The notes beneath the pieces are model-generated. The model was not told the DNA's origin, searched no databases, and was given only the letters and a program-made list of their open reading frames with translations. Shown here in pieces: positions 56,501 through 64,000 of a stretch of 64,000 nucleotides of DNA. Source of the stretch: Craspedostauros australis (lineage: Eukaryota > Bacillariophyta > Bacillariophyceae > Mastogloiales > Achnanthaceae); contig JAMXDE010000005.1 in assembly GCA_026770025.1 (NCBI GenBank), forward strand, positions 1-64,000, in the 5' to 3' direction. A program made the position numbers and the translations under genes. Position 1 is the first letter of the stretch. Each line of letters starts with the position of its first letter.

Positions 56501-58489
56501 ATCCTCCTCAAGATCGAGCAGCAGAAGTTCCGCGAGGCGTTGGATCTGATTCTCTTCATCCTCTTCCAGTTGGGAGAGGACGTTCCGACGGAAAACGTTA
56601 AGAAGCATATATCAAAGGAAATCGATCAAATCCGTGAGTACGTGCGCGGCAAGAAAAATAGAGAGCTGCTGCAGCCGCCGAACATGACGGACCGAAAGGG
56701 CATTGATTCCATGGCGGTGCTTGCGCAACTCGCTGAGTGCGCGAAGTACTATCCGAAGGCCCAGCGCCAATACCGAACCCTGGCAACGCTGAAGATGATG
56801 AAATTGACCCTGCGAAACGGTTACTGCCGTCAGACGTCCTTTGCCTACTCCCTGTTTGCTTCCACGCTGGCCCGGTTTGGGATTTACAAGGAGGCATACC
56901 GCCTGGGGCGCATAGCAGAGCGGTTGGCCACGGCACGACCTGGCTGCATCTACGCGAGTCAGGCGCTCGCCCACTACCATTGGAACGTGAGCCACTGGGG
57001 TCGTTCCTACATTCGGAATCTGGCGCCGCTCCTGAAGCTGTACAACGACCAAATCGACGTCGGAGACTTCCAGCACGCGCCATTCAGCATCATGGCCTAC
57101 GTGCACACCCATCTGGCCAGCGGTTGCGACCTGGAGCAGCTGGAGCACAACCTCAACCTGTTCCAAGGCGTGTTCCAGGACTACCAGCTGGACGAGCAGT
57201 GGCAGGTCGCCATCCCGCAGCGCATGACCCTGAACCTCATGGGCAGGCGAGGCGATCCCGACCTGCTGTTCGGGCAATCCATGGAAGAACAGGACGCCAT
57301 CGTCGGCGAATGGGAGAAGGAGGCAGAGGAAGGCGGCGGCGGTCCGGTATCGAGACGCTGCCAGCTGTTCTACTTCGCTCGCATGTTCATCGCGTGCATC
57401 TTCAACGACATGGTGACAGCCCACAAGATGCAGAAGAAGCTGACCGACAAGCCGGATGGGGTGTGGATTCCATACCGCTCCTTCCTGGAGTGCCTGATGC
57501 TGCTGTCCAGAGTGAAGAGCTCGAAGGACAAGAAGAAGAAGGCCAGGCTGCAGGACAGGGCGGACAAGATCCTGTACAAGATGACCGGGTGGCACAACGA
57601 CGGTGCCGTCAACTGCAGCGTCCTGGTGAACTTCCTCGAGGCCGAGCTGGAGATTCTGACGGCGAAGGAGAGATCCGCTCTGAAGATGAGGAAGTTTTGG
57701 GACGAAGCCATCGAGGATGCCAAGTCGGAGGGCATGCTGCATCTGGAGGCGTGGGCCAACGAACGAGCTGGTCTGTACTTTGTGGAAACGGAGGTTCCCG
57801 GGTGGGCCTCGACCTACCTCACGCGCGCGTACCGAGCGTACCAGCGGTGGGGCTGCCACGCCAAGCTGAGCTTGCTGGAAGTCCAGTTCCCGCAGTACCT
57901 GAAGGTCAACGACCGTCTGAGTCGCCGCATGAGCGCATCCGACTGGAGGGCGAAGTACGACACGACGCGCAAATCTGCCATCGAACGTGAGCTGGATGAT
58001 CTGCCCGAGGAGGAGGAGGACGACGACAACAAGACGCAGCGATCGCGCCGCAGCAGCCTCTTCCCCGTCCCGAAATCGCCATTCAGCCGCAGCGAGCATG
58101 GAGGTGATAAGAAAAAGAAGAAGGGTTCCAAATCTTCGCGCCGCATCTCGGGGCTGTTCACGGGACGCAAGCAAACGGACGAAGCAGCGCCAGCTTACGA
58201 TAGCACGTCGCGATTAGATTCCGATTCCGGCGGTGAGGATTCGCCAAAGACGCCGAAGACACCTCGCCGATCTTTCTTGGGGTGGAAGTCGCCCAAGCCG
58301 GTTGTTGTGGAGGACGTGCACAGCGATGAAGACGATTCCGACAGCGACGAAGTATCCAAAGCGAAATCGACGAAGTCCGGAAAGTCAAACAAGCGGCTCA
58401 GCAAGCTTCGTTTGCCAGGCCTGTCGCGACGCACGTCCAAGAAGAAGCACGAGAAGATGGACAGCGAGAGCTTCACTAAGGAGGGCTGA
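53579..58489 (+). CDS. Very large STAND / AAA_16-type predicted ATPase (paralog 2)
   Basis: 1636 aa, one exon, with the ATG at 53579 in an AAG-ATG context. Residues 1-310 are Ser/Asp/Glu-rich with SSSEEE-type repeats and basic islands (KKPKKKRFKPKK). The ATPase begins FCGRNRELQSL, then P-loop GPEGVGKT (about 393-400), YCAYGAFEE, and Walker B-like IVMVIDNLQHADLDSL (about 555-570, Asn following the Asp). A Gly/Asn/His-rich insert (NANGHGHGHPNGNSN) near 495-510 separates them. A winged-helix-like part has FKFSHDSVRHAAFSLLP, then TPR-like helices run to about 1460. The tail is acidic (EEEEDDDN), then Ser/Lys-rich with RRSFLGWKSPKP. It aligns block by block with the upstream ATPase (PKK-A-L-A, FSHD-VR, RLGR-AE, HWNVSH), so the two are a diverged tandem pair. 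No kinase domain is seen. Confidence 0.9.
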   Translation: MMRYDSSSDSSGFGFSSDDDDDGASQVGMMHVQKRGVAINVPPPQTMPGNKDATHNGNRKDATSLESSVESASESDDSSDAYEDESSEISSSEEEISSDDEMDDEMDDDIDDESDDESDDGSSRSSSSEEEEDLSDEADDESQPAKAQPQKGRSMRAKTRKKAAAAPDQHADRAASSPSSAQPNGAQQNGKKKPKKKRFKPKKQRMQPPKEEYTTDEDDDEGLDGDRLDDDDQEAFMDLASDEESFDASDNESGDDDDADDSDGDDGDDRESVFERGLNDEEDAAFRQIPLEAFRTPKVKTPRRRLPKTAAAVGSMLDSEHGPTQLPLSVDGSVEIDSVPPQKQKKPWQPGVDFFQDVPFCGRNRELQSLTKAVERVSLEWMENAHEIAWITGPEGVGKTALALETSDRVFDTVYCAYGAFEENTTGAKPFSGLTECLNDLVERMHEDGGMPIWKTRLEEALGGEGPFLSTVIPNLQHIMDLGDFQPHVNGNANGHGHGHPNGNSNAPGSINVGNPNSNEARRQLLLFDSNMPKRTERLGFAVRDFLSAIAEHYPIVMVIDNLQHADLDSLYMLQSLATEKSVQNLLIIGCFGGVHGLQTIGNSSVHSNINNANSSAFVPPALRKMQETIENTGVRTTHITLEPLSHDETEQLLSIALIEEGEDDNYDEKIEELAEILFAKCEGNPLFVLHLLRVLHDKELLVHSSQKKLWLWNCDKLEDFMDTAADTAVLLLKNKVQDMPKKMRLALTTAACAGMTHFQVSTLYREVAAAFSGANNANRDVRCPIANERELSNLLNIITSRGLLEYLSNGHFKFSHDSVRHAAFSLLPKGQKGKIIHFRIGSAVSSLSVQIKDAEEKGRLKFLAVDNLNRCSSGVVDEKQRMRLSKLNMEAAEAAIMKSAFYTAIQYLKTGISIVDPRIRWRRPLYELTLRMHLLLARTQYCCGQLPIAEATIHIVLKNAMCFKDKVGAYQCMILLKIEQQKFREALDLILFILFQLGEDVPTENVKKHISKEIDQIREYVRGKKNRELLQPPNMTDRKGIDSMAVLAQLAECAKYYPKAQRQYRTLATLKMMKLTLRNGYCRQTSFAYSLFASTLARFGIYKEAYRLGRIAERLATARPGCIYASQALAHYHWNVSHWGRSYIRNLAPLLKLYNDQIDVGDFQHAPFSIMAYVHTHLASGCDLEQLEHNLNLFQGVFQDYQLDEQWQVAIPQRMTLNLMGRRGDPDLLFGQSMEEQDAIVGEWEKEAEEGGGGPVSRRCQLFYFARMFIACIFNDMVTAHKMQKKLTDKPDGVWIPYRSFLECLMLLSRVKSSKDKKKKARLQDRADKILYKMTGWHNDGAVNCSVLVNFLEAELEILTAKERSALKMRKFWDEAIEDAKSEGMLHLEAWANERAGLYFVETEVPGWASTYLTRAYRAYQRWGCHAKLSLLEVQFPQYLKVNDRLSRRMSASDWRAKYDTTRKSAIERELDDLPEEEEDDDNKTQRSRRSSLFPVPKSPFSRSEHGGDKKKKKGSKSSRRISGLFTGRKQTDEAAPAYDSTSRLDSDSGGEDSPKTPKTPRRSFLGWKSPKPVVVEDVHSDEDDSDSDEVSKAKSTKSGKSNKRLSKLRLPGLSRRTSKKKHEKMDSESFTKEG

Positions 58490-58897
58490 GCAACGGTTGA
58501 GTAGGGACTGAGCAAGAGATCAACGAGGATAAGCCTGGCGCGCATGTAATGTAATGCAACAAGACTCTACTCTGCCCCAATACTCGGTTGCCATTAGCAT
58601 CATAATTGTTGAATGTGGCTGCTTGGACTACGGAAGCCAATGTAAGAGCAAGTGGCTGCACCCACGTGTTTACGACTACTCGAATGTATTGCACTTGTCG
58701 GAGTGAAGTTCGCTGGATGCGTTAGCGCCATTGCTTGTGATGCCCCGACAAAGCCTCCTTGGGGAGTGAGAATCCACGATGACAACACACGGTTGTGTCC
58801 ATCCTCTGCTCTCTCTGCCCAAAACAGTTGCGGCTGTGCAGACTCCAAAACGAGAACCTCCCACTTGTCCACGAGCACGATCCACCCATCGAACAGC
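58490..58897. other. Short intergenic region
   Basis: It holds the 3' end of the second ATPase gene and the 5' flank of the hydrolase. An upstream in-frame extension of the hydrolase from 58652 lacks an ATG and was not used. Confidence 0.5.
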
Positions 58898-59875
58898 ATG
58901 CCGCGAAAGCAATCAACACAATTCGTTTCCGCCACATCGTATCCTTACCGCCTTCCCCTGATCCTCGCCGCGCTTCTCCTCGCAACCACTTGTACGCTCC
59001 GCACAGTCAGCGCCATGACAATCGTTCCTTTGCACTGCGTTCGCACGGCTCCCCCTGGTGCGGAGACATCCGAGTCGCCGCTGCTGGTGATGGTCCACGG
59101 ACTGGACTCGTCGAGCCACACGTGGACGGCCACCATCGACGCATTCAAGCAGGATGTGCCGTGCCTTGCGGTGGATCAACGGGGCTGCGGGTTTTCGGAG
59201 CTGGGGCAGATCGACGACTTCTCGCAGGATGCTCTCGTCGAGGATCTGCACGAGGCCGTCCGGAGGCATGGCGGCACATCGCGCAAGGTCATGCTGCTGG
59301 GCCATTCGCTGGGCGGGCGCATCGTGATGGGGTACGCGGCCAAGTACCCGTCGAACGTGGCAGCCTGCATCATCGAAGACATGGACATCGAACCGCGCCA
59401 GCCAACCAAAAATGGCTACGTTCAGCTCAAGCCGTACGAAAGCCCCTTCGATCGGCGCAGCGACAGCAAGGAGAGCCTGACCCGGGCGTTCGTGGAGGTC
59501 GGCTATCCTGCATCTTCCATCGATCGCTACATCGCGAGCGGCAGGATGGGGCCGGACCCAAACAGCGACGGCGGTGCCTGGTGGTCGCAGATCAACCCGG
59601 ACTTTCGCAAATTCTGCTATCCTCACGTGCTCAGCACCGAGCAGGGCAAGGCGGATTGCAAGGCGCTCGTGCCGCACTCCTTTCCTTGCCATGTGCTGGT
59701 GGCCGGCACGGAGGGAACCGTCTGCATCGAAGACAGCGTTCAGGAAATGAAGACGATCCTGGGCGACCAGCTCACGATTCACAGATACCCGGATGCTGAC
59801 CACTCCATCCACGGTTCCGATCGTGACAAGTTCTACGCAACCATTCGGTCCATCCTGCAGACTGTGCAGCCATGA
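58898..59875 (+). CDS. Alpha/beta hydrolase with N-terminal signal peptide or anchor
   Basis: 325 aa from the first ATG (58898). Residues about 17-38 (PYRLPLILAALLLATTCTLR) form a hydrophobic segment after a short basic start, pointing to secretion or membrane anchoring. The fold is clear: oxyanion-hole VMVHGLDSSSHTW (His67-Gly68), VDQRGCGFS, nucleophile elbow GHSLGG (Ser137), an acidic residue expected in the VLVAGTEGTVCIED stretch, and His302 in DADHSIH. The order and spacing match esterase/lipase-type hydrolases of the Abhydrolase_1 family. Residues between the elbow and the acid (for example GAWWSQINPDF) form the cap that decides the substrate, and I do not recognise it. It converges with the glycosyltransferase gene; no functional link is evident. 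Confidence 0.86.
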   Translation: MPRKQSTQFVSATSYPYRLPLILAALLLATTCTLRTVSAMTIVPLHCVRTAPPGAETSESPLLVMVHGLDSSSHTWTATIDAFKQDVPCLAVDQRGCGFSELGQIDDFSQDALVEDLHEAVRRHGGTSRKVMLLGHSLGGRIVMGYAAKYPSNVAACIIEDMDIEPRQPTKNGYVQLKPYESPFDRRSDSKESLTRAFVEVGYPASSIDRYIASGRMGPDPNSDGGAWWSQINPDFRKFCYPHVLSTEQGKADCKALVPHSFPCHVLVAGTEGTVCIEDSVQEMKTILGDQLTIHRYPDADHSIHGSDRDKFYATIRSILQTVQP

Positions 59876-60194
59876 GTCAAGCTACGAGTATTAGAACGAG
59901 TACGGCTTGGGAGGGAGAGAGAATGGGAAAAAGAGAACGAAGAACTTGAAGATTCCCACCCCGCTTTGCTACAAGTCGTAATAGCATCGCAAGCACACAG
60001 AGTTCGTCTGACACCCCTATTCGAAGTGTGCAGTCCCTGCATGTACTGTGCTCGGACGAGCAATGATTTCTGTTGGAGAAGGTCGTCGGCTGAGCGTACA
60101 AACACTACTTTACGCTCTAGCATTCTACTTCTCTAGTTTTACAGGTCCCATCAGCATGCTGCACAATGTCAGATCCAAGCCTGCCGTTGCAATG
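59876..60194. other. Convergent 3' region between hydrolase and glycosyltransferase
   Basis: 319 bp with no gene; both transcripts end here. Confidence 0.5.
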
Positions 60195-63005
60195 CTAGTC
60201 TCCACGTCGAAGGTTCCGTCTCAATGCTTGCTCCAACTTTGGAACCCAGTGTTTCTCAATGTGCGAGTTGACATAGCAATTGTATCGCTTCCCATCCGCG
60301 TTGTGGTCTTTCTGCTTCCGCCTCGTCGGCCTGCCTTGACGCGGCGCGGCGTCTTGCGAAATTGTCGCGCTTTCGTCCGTCGTGTCGGGCCATGGATATC
60401 CAATGCGGCACATTTCGGATGGGTCGAAGGATTTGTAATGGCAGGCCGATTCGTACCCCACCGATAGCTCCACCGGCAAGGTCTTCGTGTGGACCAGTGT
60501 CGCCTGTGTGAGCTCGTCCACGTACCCTTCGAACGGGTCCTTCGGGAACCGTCTTTGGAACTTGTGCCGAAGATCTTTGTAGGTTTGCATCAGCGACTCT
60601 GTCACGAGAGTGTAATGGACGTAGTGCGATCTCATGTAGCCGGCCTGGAAGATCTGCTTCTTCGACCGATCGCCAGGCCGTTCCGGTTTGGGAGGTTTGT
60701 ACGTATCGCAGTTGTACGCCTGCAGGAAGGTCGTGTTGGCCTTCTGCCGACGACCAAGTCCCGTTGGATTCGACATGTCGGCGCGCAGCTTGCCTCCGAT
60801 GTTGCGGAAGTTCAAGATCTTGGTGCCGGAAGCCTCCGCGACGTCGCGCAGCATGTCTTTGAGGTTGGTATATTGTCCCATGGGCACGAGATATTCGTCG
60901 ATGTCGACATGGGTCATCCATTCGGTGAAGGGCGCGTACCGCGTCCTGCAGCTGTTCTCGGCAGCATACTGGCTGGAACCCTCGTGAGAGTAGAATTCTC
61001 CTGTCGGTGGGTTATTGTTGCATTCCAAAGGCGACCATTCGATCCTGGTGACCTGATGTGGCGCATACCGCTGCGCGATGAGCTTTGCGAAGGATTGGTT
61101 CGTCGCGGAGTTGGACATGCTGTTGTCGTAAAGATAGACATGATCCACGCCCACCATGAGGTGAAAGTCGAGCCATTCTCTCAGCCTGCGTTCAGAATCC
61201 GTGATTTGCGCACCGCCGTCGACTCGGGTAGGATCATGGAAGGACGATGCAGCCCAAAGACAGGCGGAGAGGAAGTGCGGCTTCTGGATGTGCTTCGTCT
61301 TCTGTTTATTCCTTGCAGTTTTGCCGATGCTGTGGTTGACGACGTTGCCTTGATGGCTGTCGTTGATGGCATTTAGATTACGGAGGGCTGGTCGATCTGG
61401 ATTGGATTGGATTCCATTGGCATGCAGGTTTGCTGACAGTGCTGCTGAAGACGGTGGTGGCGGCGGTGGAGATGGAGCCACCTTTGGTGGTCTGCAAATG
61501 GGTATGTTGGCCCACCTCCCGCTGGCTTCAACGCGTGGGAGAACTTGGTTGGTTCCCCACCGCTTGCCGGCATCAAATCCGCCATGATTATCCTCTCGGT
61601 ACCGTTGCAAGTAGGTCGGTCCAACCAGTTCTTCGTTGAAGTAAAACTCGCCTTCATGCCTCGGAGGCGTTCGTATGGGGACCACGTCAACGAATAGCAT
61701 CGGCAATTCGTGAGCTGGAAGCACATTGGATCCTCCCGACGCGATGGGTTGCAATTGCGCGGGAACAGGGCAAGCAAATCGCAACGTGCTGAGATAATAC
61801 TGCCCGTTGTCGCGTCCTTGCTGAGTGAACATGCGTTTGTGATTCTTTCTCCAGACGATGAATTCATAGTTGAAATCGTACGTGCTGAGCGTTTCGGCGA
61901 TGACGTGCGATTGTTCGGCCGCAAACGTTTGGCTCTGCGAGTCGAAGGTGTAGTTGGCCATGTGGAAGCGGCATATGAAGCGCGTGTACCGCGCATCGGA
62001 ATCAGCTTCGTCGTAGGGGATCAGGCGGTATCGTTGCGTGTATTGTTGCTGTACTTGTGTACTAGTGTGTTGATTGCTTTCTGCAGTCTCATCAGTTGCG
62101 GCATCGGTGGCAAACGGCTGCCACAAGGACGGCGCCAATTTGTTGGCCATTGAGTCAGGGATGCGTTGGACACTGACGGGTTGGAAGAGAGCGACTTGAG
62201 GTTCCAACTTCTGAACGAATGAGTAATCGAGGGAATTGCACCGCCGTTTGTTCTGCGCAATGAACTGTATGCGTTCGCCATCCGAAGAAGGGAAGACGTC
62301 GTGAATCCAAGGCAGGAACGGATCTGTGTCGACAGGGCAGACCGATGGCAGGTCGAGCGGAAGGACTTCATCTTGCGCGAAGATGTTCCATTCGATCCGT
62401 TCGCCCGTGGCTGGGTCAAGGACAAGACCCCTATCGATGGGGAGGTTGTGCGGCATGTCCTTGCAGGACTTGATGTGAGGAAAGACCACTGGACGTAGGT
62501 CATTCGGCGTCGTCTCTCGGAGAGGCAGAGGTCCAATGTACTGCGGAGGGACATTTTCCTTCTGATTGCCTGTACCTTCCACGGTATCCTTCATTGGGGG
62601 TTCGAGATAAGCCTTGAGCGGTGGCATCCTCGTGGTGGAAGCGCCATGGCTTTTGGCTTTGACCAATTGTGCATGATTCCACCTCATCAAGTCATTGATG
62701 AGCCCGCCGATCTGATCGATCCCTCTGGCATTTCCAACCCGAGCTTTGACACCAGTACCGACACCAGCACCAACCCCATCATGAACACCGCCGTTGCTGT
62801 TTCTTCTTTGCTTCGAAACAGACGGAGGCGGTAGCCCCGAACCCATTGAAGCAGCGGACGGCGCCAATTCCAGCTGATTCAAGTGCATCGCAAGAACGAT
62901 GATGTAGATCAGCATGAAAACTCCACATCCCAGGAATGCCTTTGCTGTTGTGCGATTGCTCCGCAGGGTCCTTCGAACCACATGACGCACGACTTCTGGT
63001 GACAT
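60195..63005 (-). CDS. Type II membrane glycosyltransferase of the GT92 (DUF23) type
   Basis: 936 aa in one exon, with the ATG at 63005. A short basic cytosolic tail (RRTLRSNRTTAK) precedes one membrane span at about 23-43 (AFLGCGVFMLIYIIVLAMHL), then a long low-complexity stem: the layout of Golgi glycosyltransferases. The catalytic part starts near 570 with LSACLWAASSFHDP and continues with LREWLDFHLMVGVDHVYLYDNSM, the GT92/DUF23 signature of an E/R-W-x2-x-H-x3-G-x-x-x-x-x-Y-x-x-D/N block. THVDIDEYLVP (about 697-707) carries the metal-binding DxD. Later NFRNIGGKL, SHYVHYTLV and HYKS-type segments fit the same family. The known GT92 members add galactose or related sugars to glycans; the donor here is not predicted. 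Proline runs (PPPPPP) and a His/Gln-rich stretch occur in the stem. No introns are seen. Confidence 0.86.
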   Translation of the reverse strand: MSPEVVRHVVRRTLRSNRTTAKAFLGCGVFMLIYIIVLAMHLNQLELAPSAASMGSGLPPPSVSKQRRNSNGGVHDGVGAGVGTGVKARVGNARGIDQIGGLINDLMRWNHAQLVKAKSHGASTTRMPPLKAYLEPPMKDTVEGTGNQKENVPPQYIGPLPLRETTPNDLRPVVFPHIKSCKDMPHNLPIDRGLVLDPATGERIEWNIFAQDEVLPLDLPSVCPVDTDPFLPWIHDVFPSSDGERIQFIAQNKRRCNSLDYSFVQKLEPQVALFQPVSVQRIPDSMANKLAPSLWQPFATDAATDETAESNQHTSTQVQQQYTQRYRLIPYDEADSDARYTRFICRFHMANYTFDSQSQTFAAEQSHVIAETLSTYDFNYEFIVWRKNHKRMFTQQGRDNGQYYLSTLRFACPVPAQLQPIASGGSNVLPAHELPMLFVDVVPIRTPPRHEGEFYFNEELVGPTYLQRYREDNHGGFDAGKRWGTNQVLPRVEASGRWANIPICRPPKVAPSPPPPPPSSAALSANLHANGIQSNPDRPALRNLNAINDSHQGNVVNHSIGKTARNKQKTKHIQKPHFLSACLWAASSFHDPTRVDGGAQITDSERRLREWLDFHLMVGVDHVYLYDNSMSNSATNQSFAKLIAQRYAPHQVTRIEWSPLECNNNPPTGEFYSHEGSSQYAAENSCRTRYAPFTEWMTHVDIDEYLVPMGQYTNLKDMLRDVAEASGTKILNFRNIGGKLRADMSNPTGLGRRQKANTTFLQAYNCDTYKPPKPERPGDRSKKQIFQAGYMRSHYVHYTLVTESLMQTYKDLRHKFQRRFPKDPFEGYVDELTQATLVHTKTLPVELSVGYESACHYKSFDPSEMCRIGYPWPDTTDESATISQDAAPRQGRPTRRKQKDHNADGKRYNCYVNSHIEKHWVPKLEQALRRNLRRGD

Positions 63006-63937
63006 GCTATGGTATTGGAATGCCTGCGCAAGTACGAATGAGAGCAGAGTAGAAGAGTAGTTGTACGTGCTCTCCTCAACTGTCGTTTGAAAGACACGGC
63101 GAAAGGTCTTCGCACTAGTTCAGAGTCGATGACCGGAATCGTGCCCGTACTTGTGGCTGCAATGGAAATCGCGCCTGCACCTGTGCTGCATGTAAATGCA
63201 AAGGAGTTCCCAACGTCCAGACTCAGCGGAAGATCTAAGACGGGTCAGGACGACAATCCGGTGCCATGCCCTTCATGAGGAATCCTGATGCCGTGTGCCG
63301 ATTGAAAGCCCAAAAACCAAATGCTTGACGCGATCCTCTGTCTACTTTGCCTTTCTTTGATTTGCTTTTATCAGTCCATAGGTAAGGTGGATGACTGTGC
63401 ATGCCATCAACAAGCCTTGGCTGCATGTCGAATGAATCAAGACGGTGTTCATGATCCATCATGTTGACCCTCGTTTCCTTTCTTCTTTTCGTCTCAGCTT
63501 CGTCGTTTGGGTCGTGATCGTCATTGTTCTACCATTCCTGTGTTGGACTGTGTCTGCATTGCGTGCGATTGAGGTCTAGGTCTGACTAAGATGTACGACT
63601 AATTGGACCGTAAGATGAAAAGGACTGTTGTCTCGTCACGGTGACGCACAAACATCACCAACAACAGTTCTTCAACTCATTCTTCGTCATCAACAACGCC
63701 ATTGTCATCGTCATCCTCATCCTCATCATCCTCGCCATCGCCATCGTCGGCGGATTGTTTTTCAGTTGATTACTTGGTTTGGCATCGTTGGCATTTGCTG
63801 TGTAGCCCGTACGTCCTCCACTCTCCCCTCCTGTATTCAGCGATACTCTGCTGTTGCATTGCGAGAGGAAATCCTCCACGACAGAGAGGAACGCATCACA
63901 CGACGAGTACTCCAGATAACACAACTGCGCGATCACG
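63006..63937. other. Divergent intergenic region between GT92 and the J-domain gene
   Basis: No gene is supported. A (TCA/TCG)n-type low-complexity stretch lies at about 63680-63750. Promoters of both neighbours should be here. Confidence 0.5.
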
Positions 63938-64000
63938 ATGGCAGGGAAGACGCATTACGAGACGCTGGGGGTGTTGAAGACAGCAACGCAAGATGAGATC
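63938..64000 (+). CDS. Start of a J-domain (DnaJ/HSP40) protein, cut by the window edge
   Basis: The last 63 bases are an open frame from an ATG, reading MAGKTHYETLGVLKTATQDE and one more Ile. This is the first helix and loop of a J domain, where the usual text is xxxxYExLGVxxxAxxxEI, so the domain starts at the N-terminus as in co-chaperones that stimulate Hsp70 ATPase. The HPD motif and everything after it lie beyond the edge, so class and compartment cannot be given. The frame is short, hence the moderate confidence. Confidence 0.75.
   Translation, partial: MAGKTHYETLGVLKTATQDEI

Noticed and set aside
56612..58174. 520-codon minus-strand frame opposite the second giant ATPase
   Set aside because: Antisense shadow of a real gene with clear motifs on the plus strand; no recognisable domain of its own.
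58652..58897. N-terminal extension of the alpha/beta hydrolase
   Set aside because: It starts at GTG, has no ATG, and would bury the clear hydrophobic signal segment behind 82 low-quality residues.

Overview
The window is nuclear DNA of a eukaryotic microbe. Genes have spliceosomal introns with GT(A/G)AGT-type 5' sites, and some have recognisable branch points. Three things point to a stramenopile, probably in or near the diatoms. Phosphoglycerate kinase carries a mitochondrial-type presequence. The Copia element resembles the CoDi lineages of diatoms. A short protein contains a VxFG...YPxxLGDNPxxSxGxP motif that I recall from diatom proteomes. This placement is inference, and no species is claimed.

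The left 28.5 kb is repeats and mobile elements. It opens with about 9.1 kb (about 123 monomers) of a 74-bp tandem satellite. A 4.8-kb three-exon piggyBac-type transposase gene follows on the minus strand, then a second, related 33/43-bp array (about 15.14-16.45 kb, fading by 16.76 kb). Next come the decayed C-terminal end of a retroelement and an 8.4-kb nested cluster. In the cluster, two imperfect inverted repeats (20167-20220 and 28400-28453) flank a decayed minus-strand reading frame. That frame was hit twice: by a full-length but degenerate Copia element (21470-27318, LTRs of 162/163 bp, target duplication CCTGC) and by a related solo LTR (27629-27798, target duplication TCCGT). Removing both insertions restores one continuous frame.

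The right 35 kb is gene-dense. In order: a flavin amine oxidase (+), mitochondrial phosphoglycerate kinase (+), an RmlD/MAT2B-like NAD(P)-binding reductase (-), a 171-aa protein of unknown function (+), an SPX-MFS transporter likely to move phosphate (-), two paralogous very large STAND/AAA_16-type ATPases (+, +), a secreted or membrane-anchored alpha/beta hydrolase (+), a GT92/DUF23-type glycosyltransferase (-), and the first 21 codons of a J-domain protein running off the right edge (+).

The most notable object is the piggyBac-type gene. Across three exons with frame-consistent junctions it encodes 1489 aa, and a PD-(D/E)XK (YqaJ-like) nuclease domain sits between the second and third catalytic aspartates of the DDE transposase. 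The tandem large ATPases (one with a probable extra 3' exon), the nested TIR element with an unrecognised protein, and the higher-order structure of the satellite also merit a second look.
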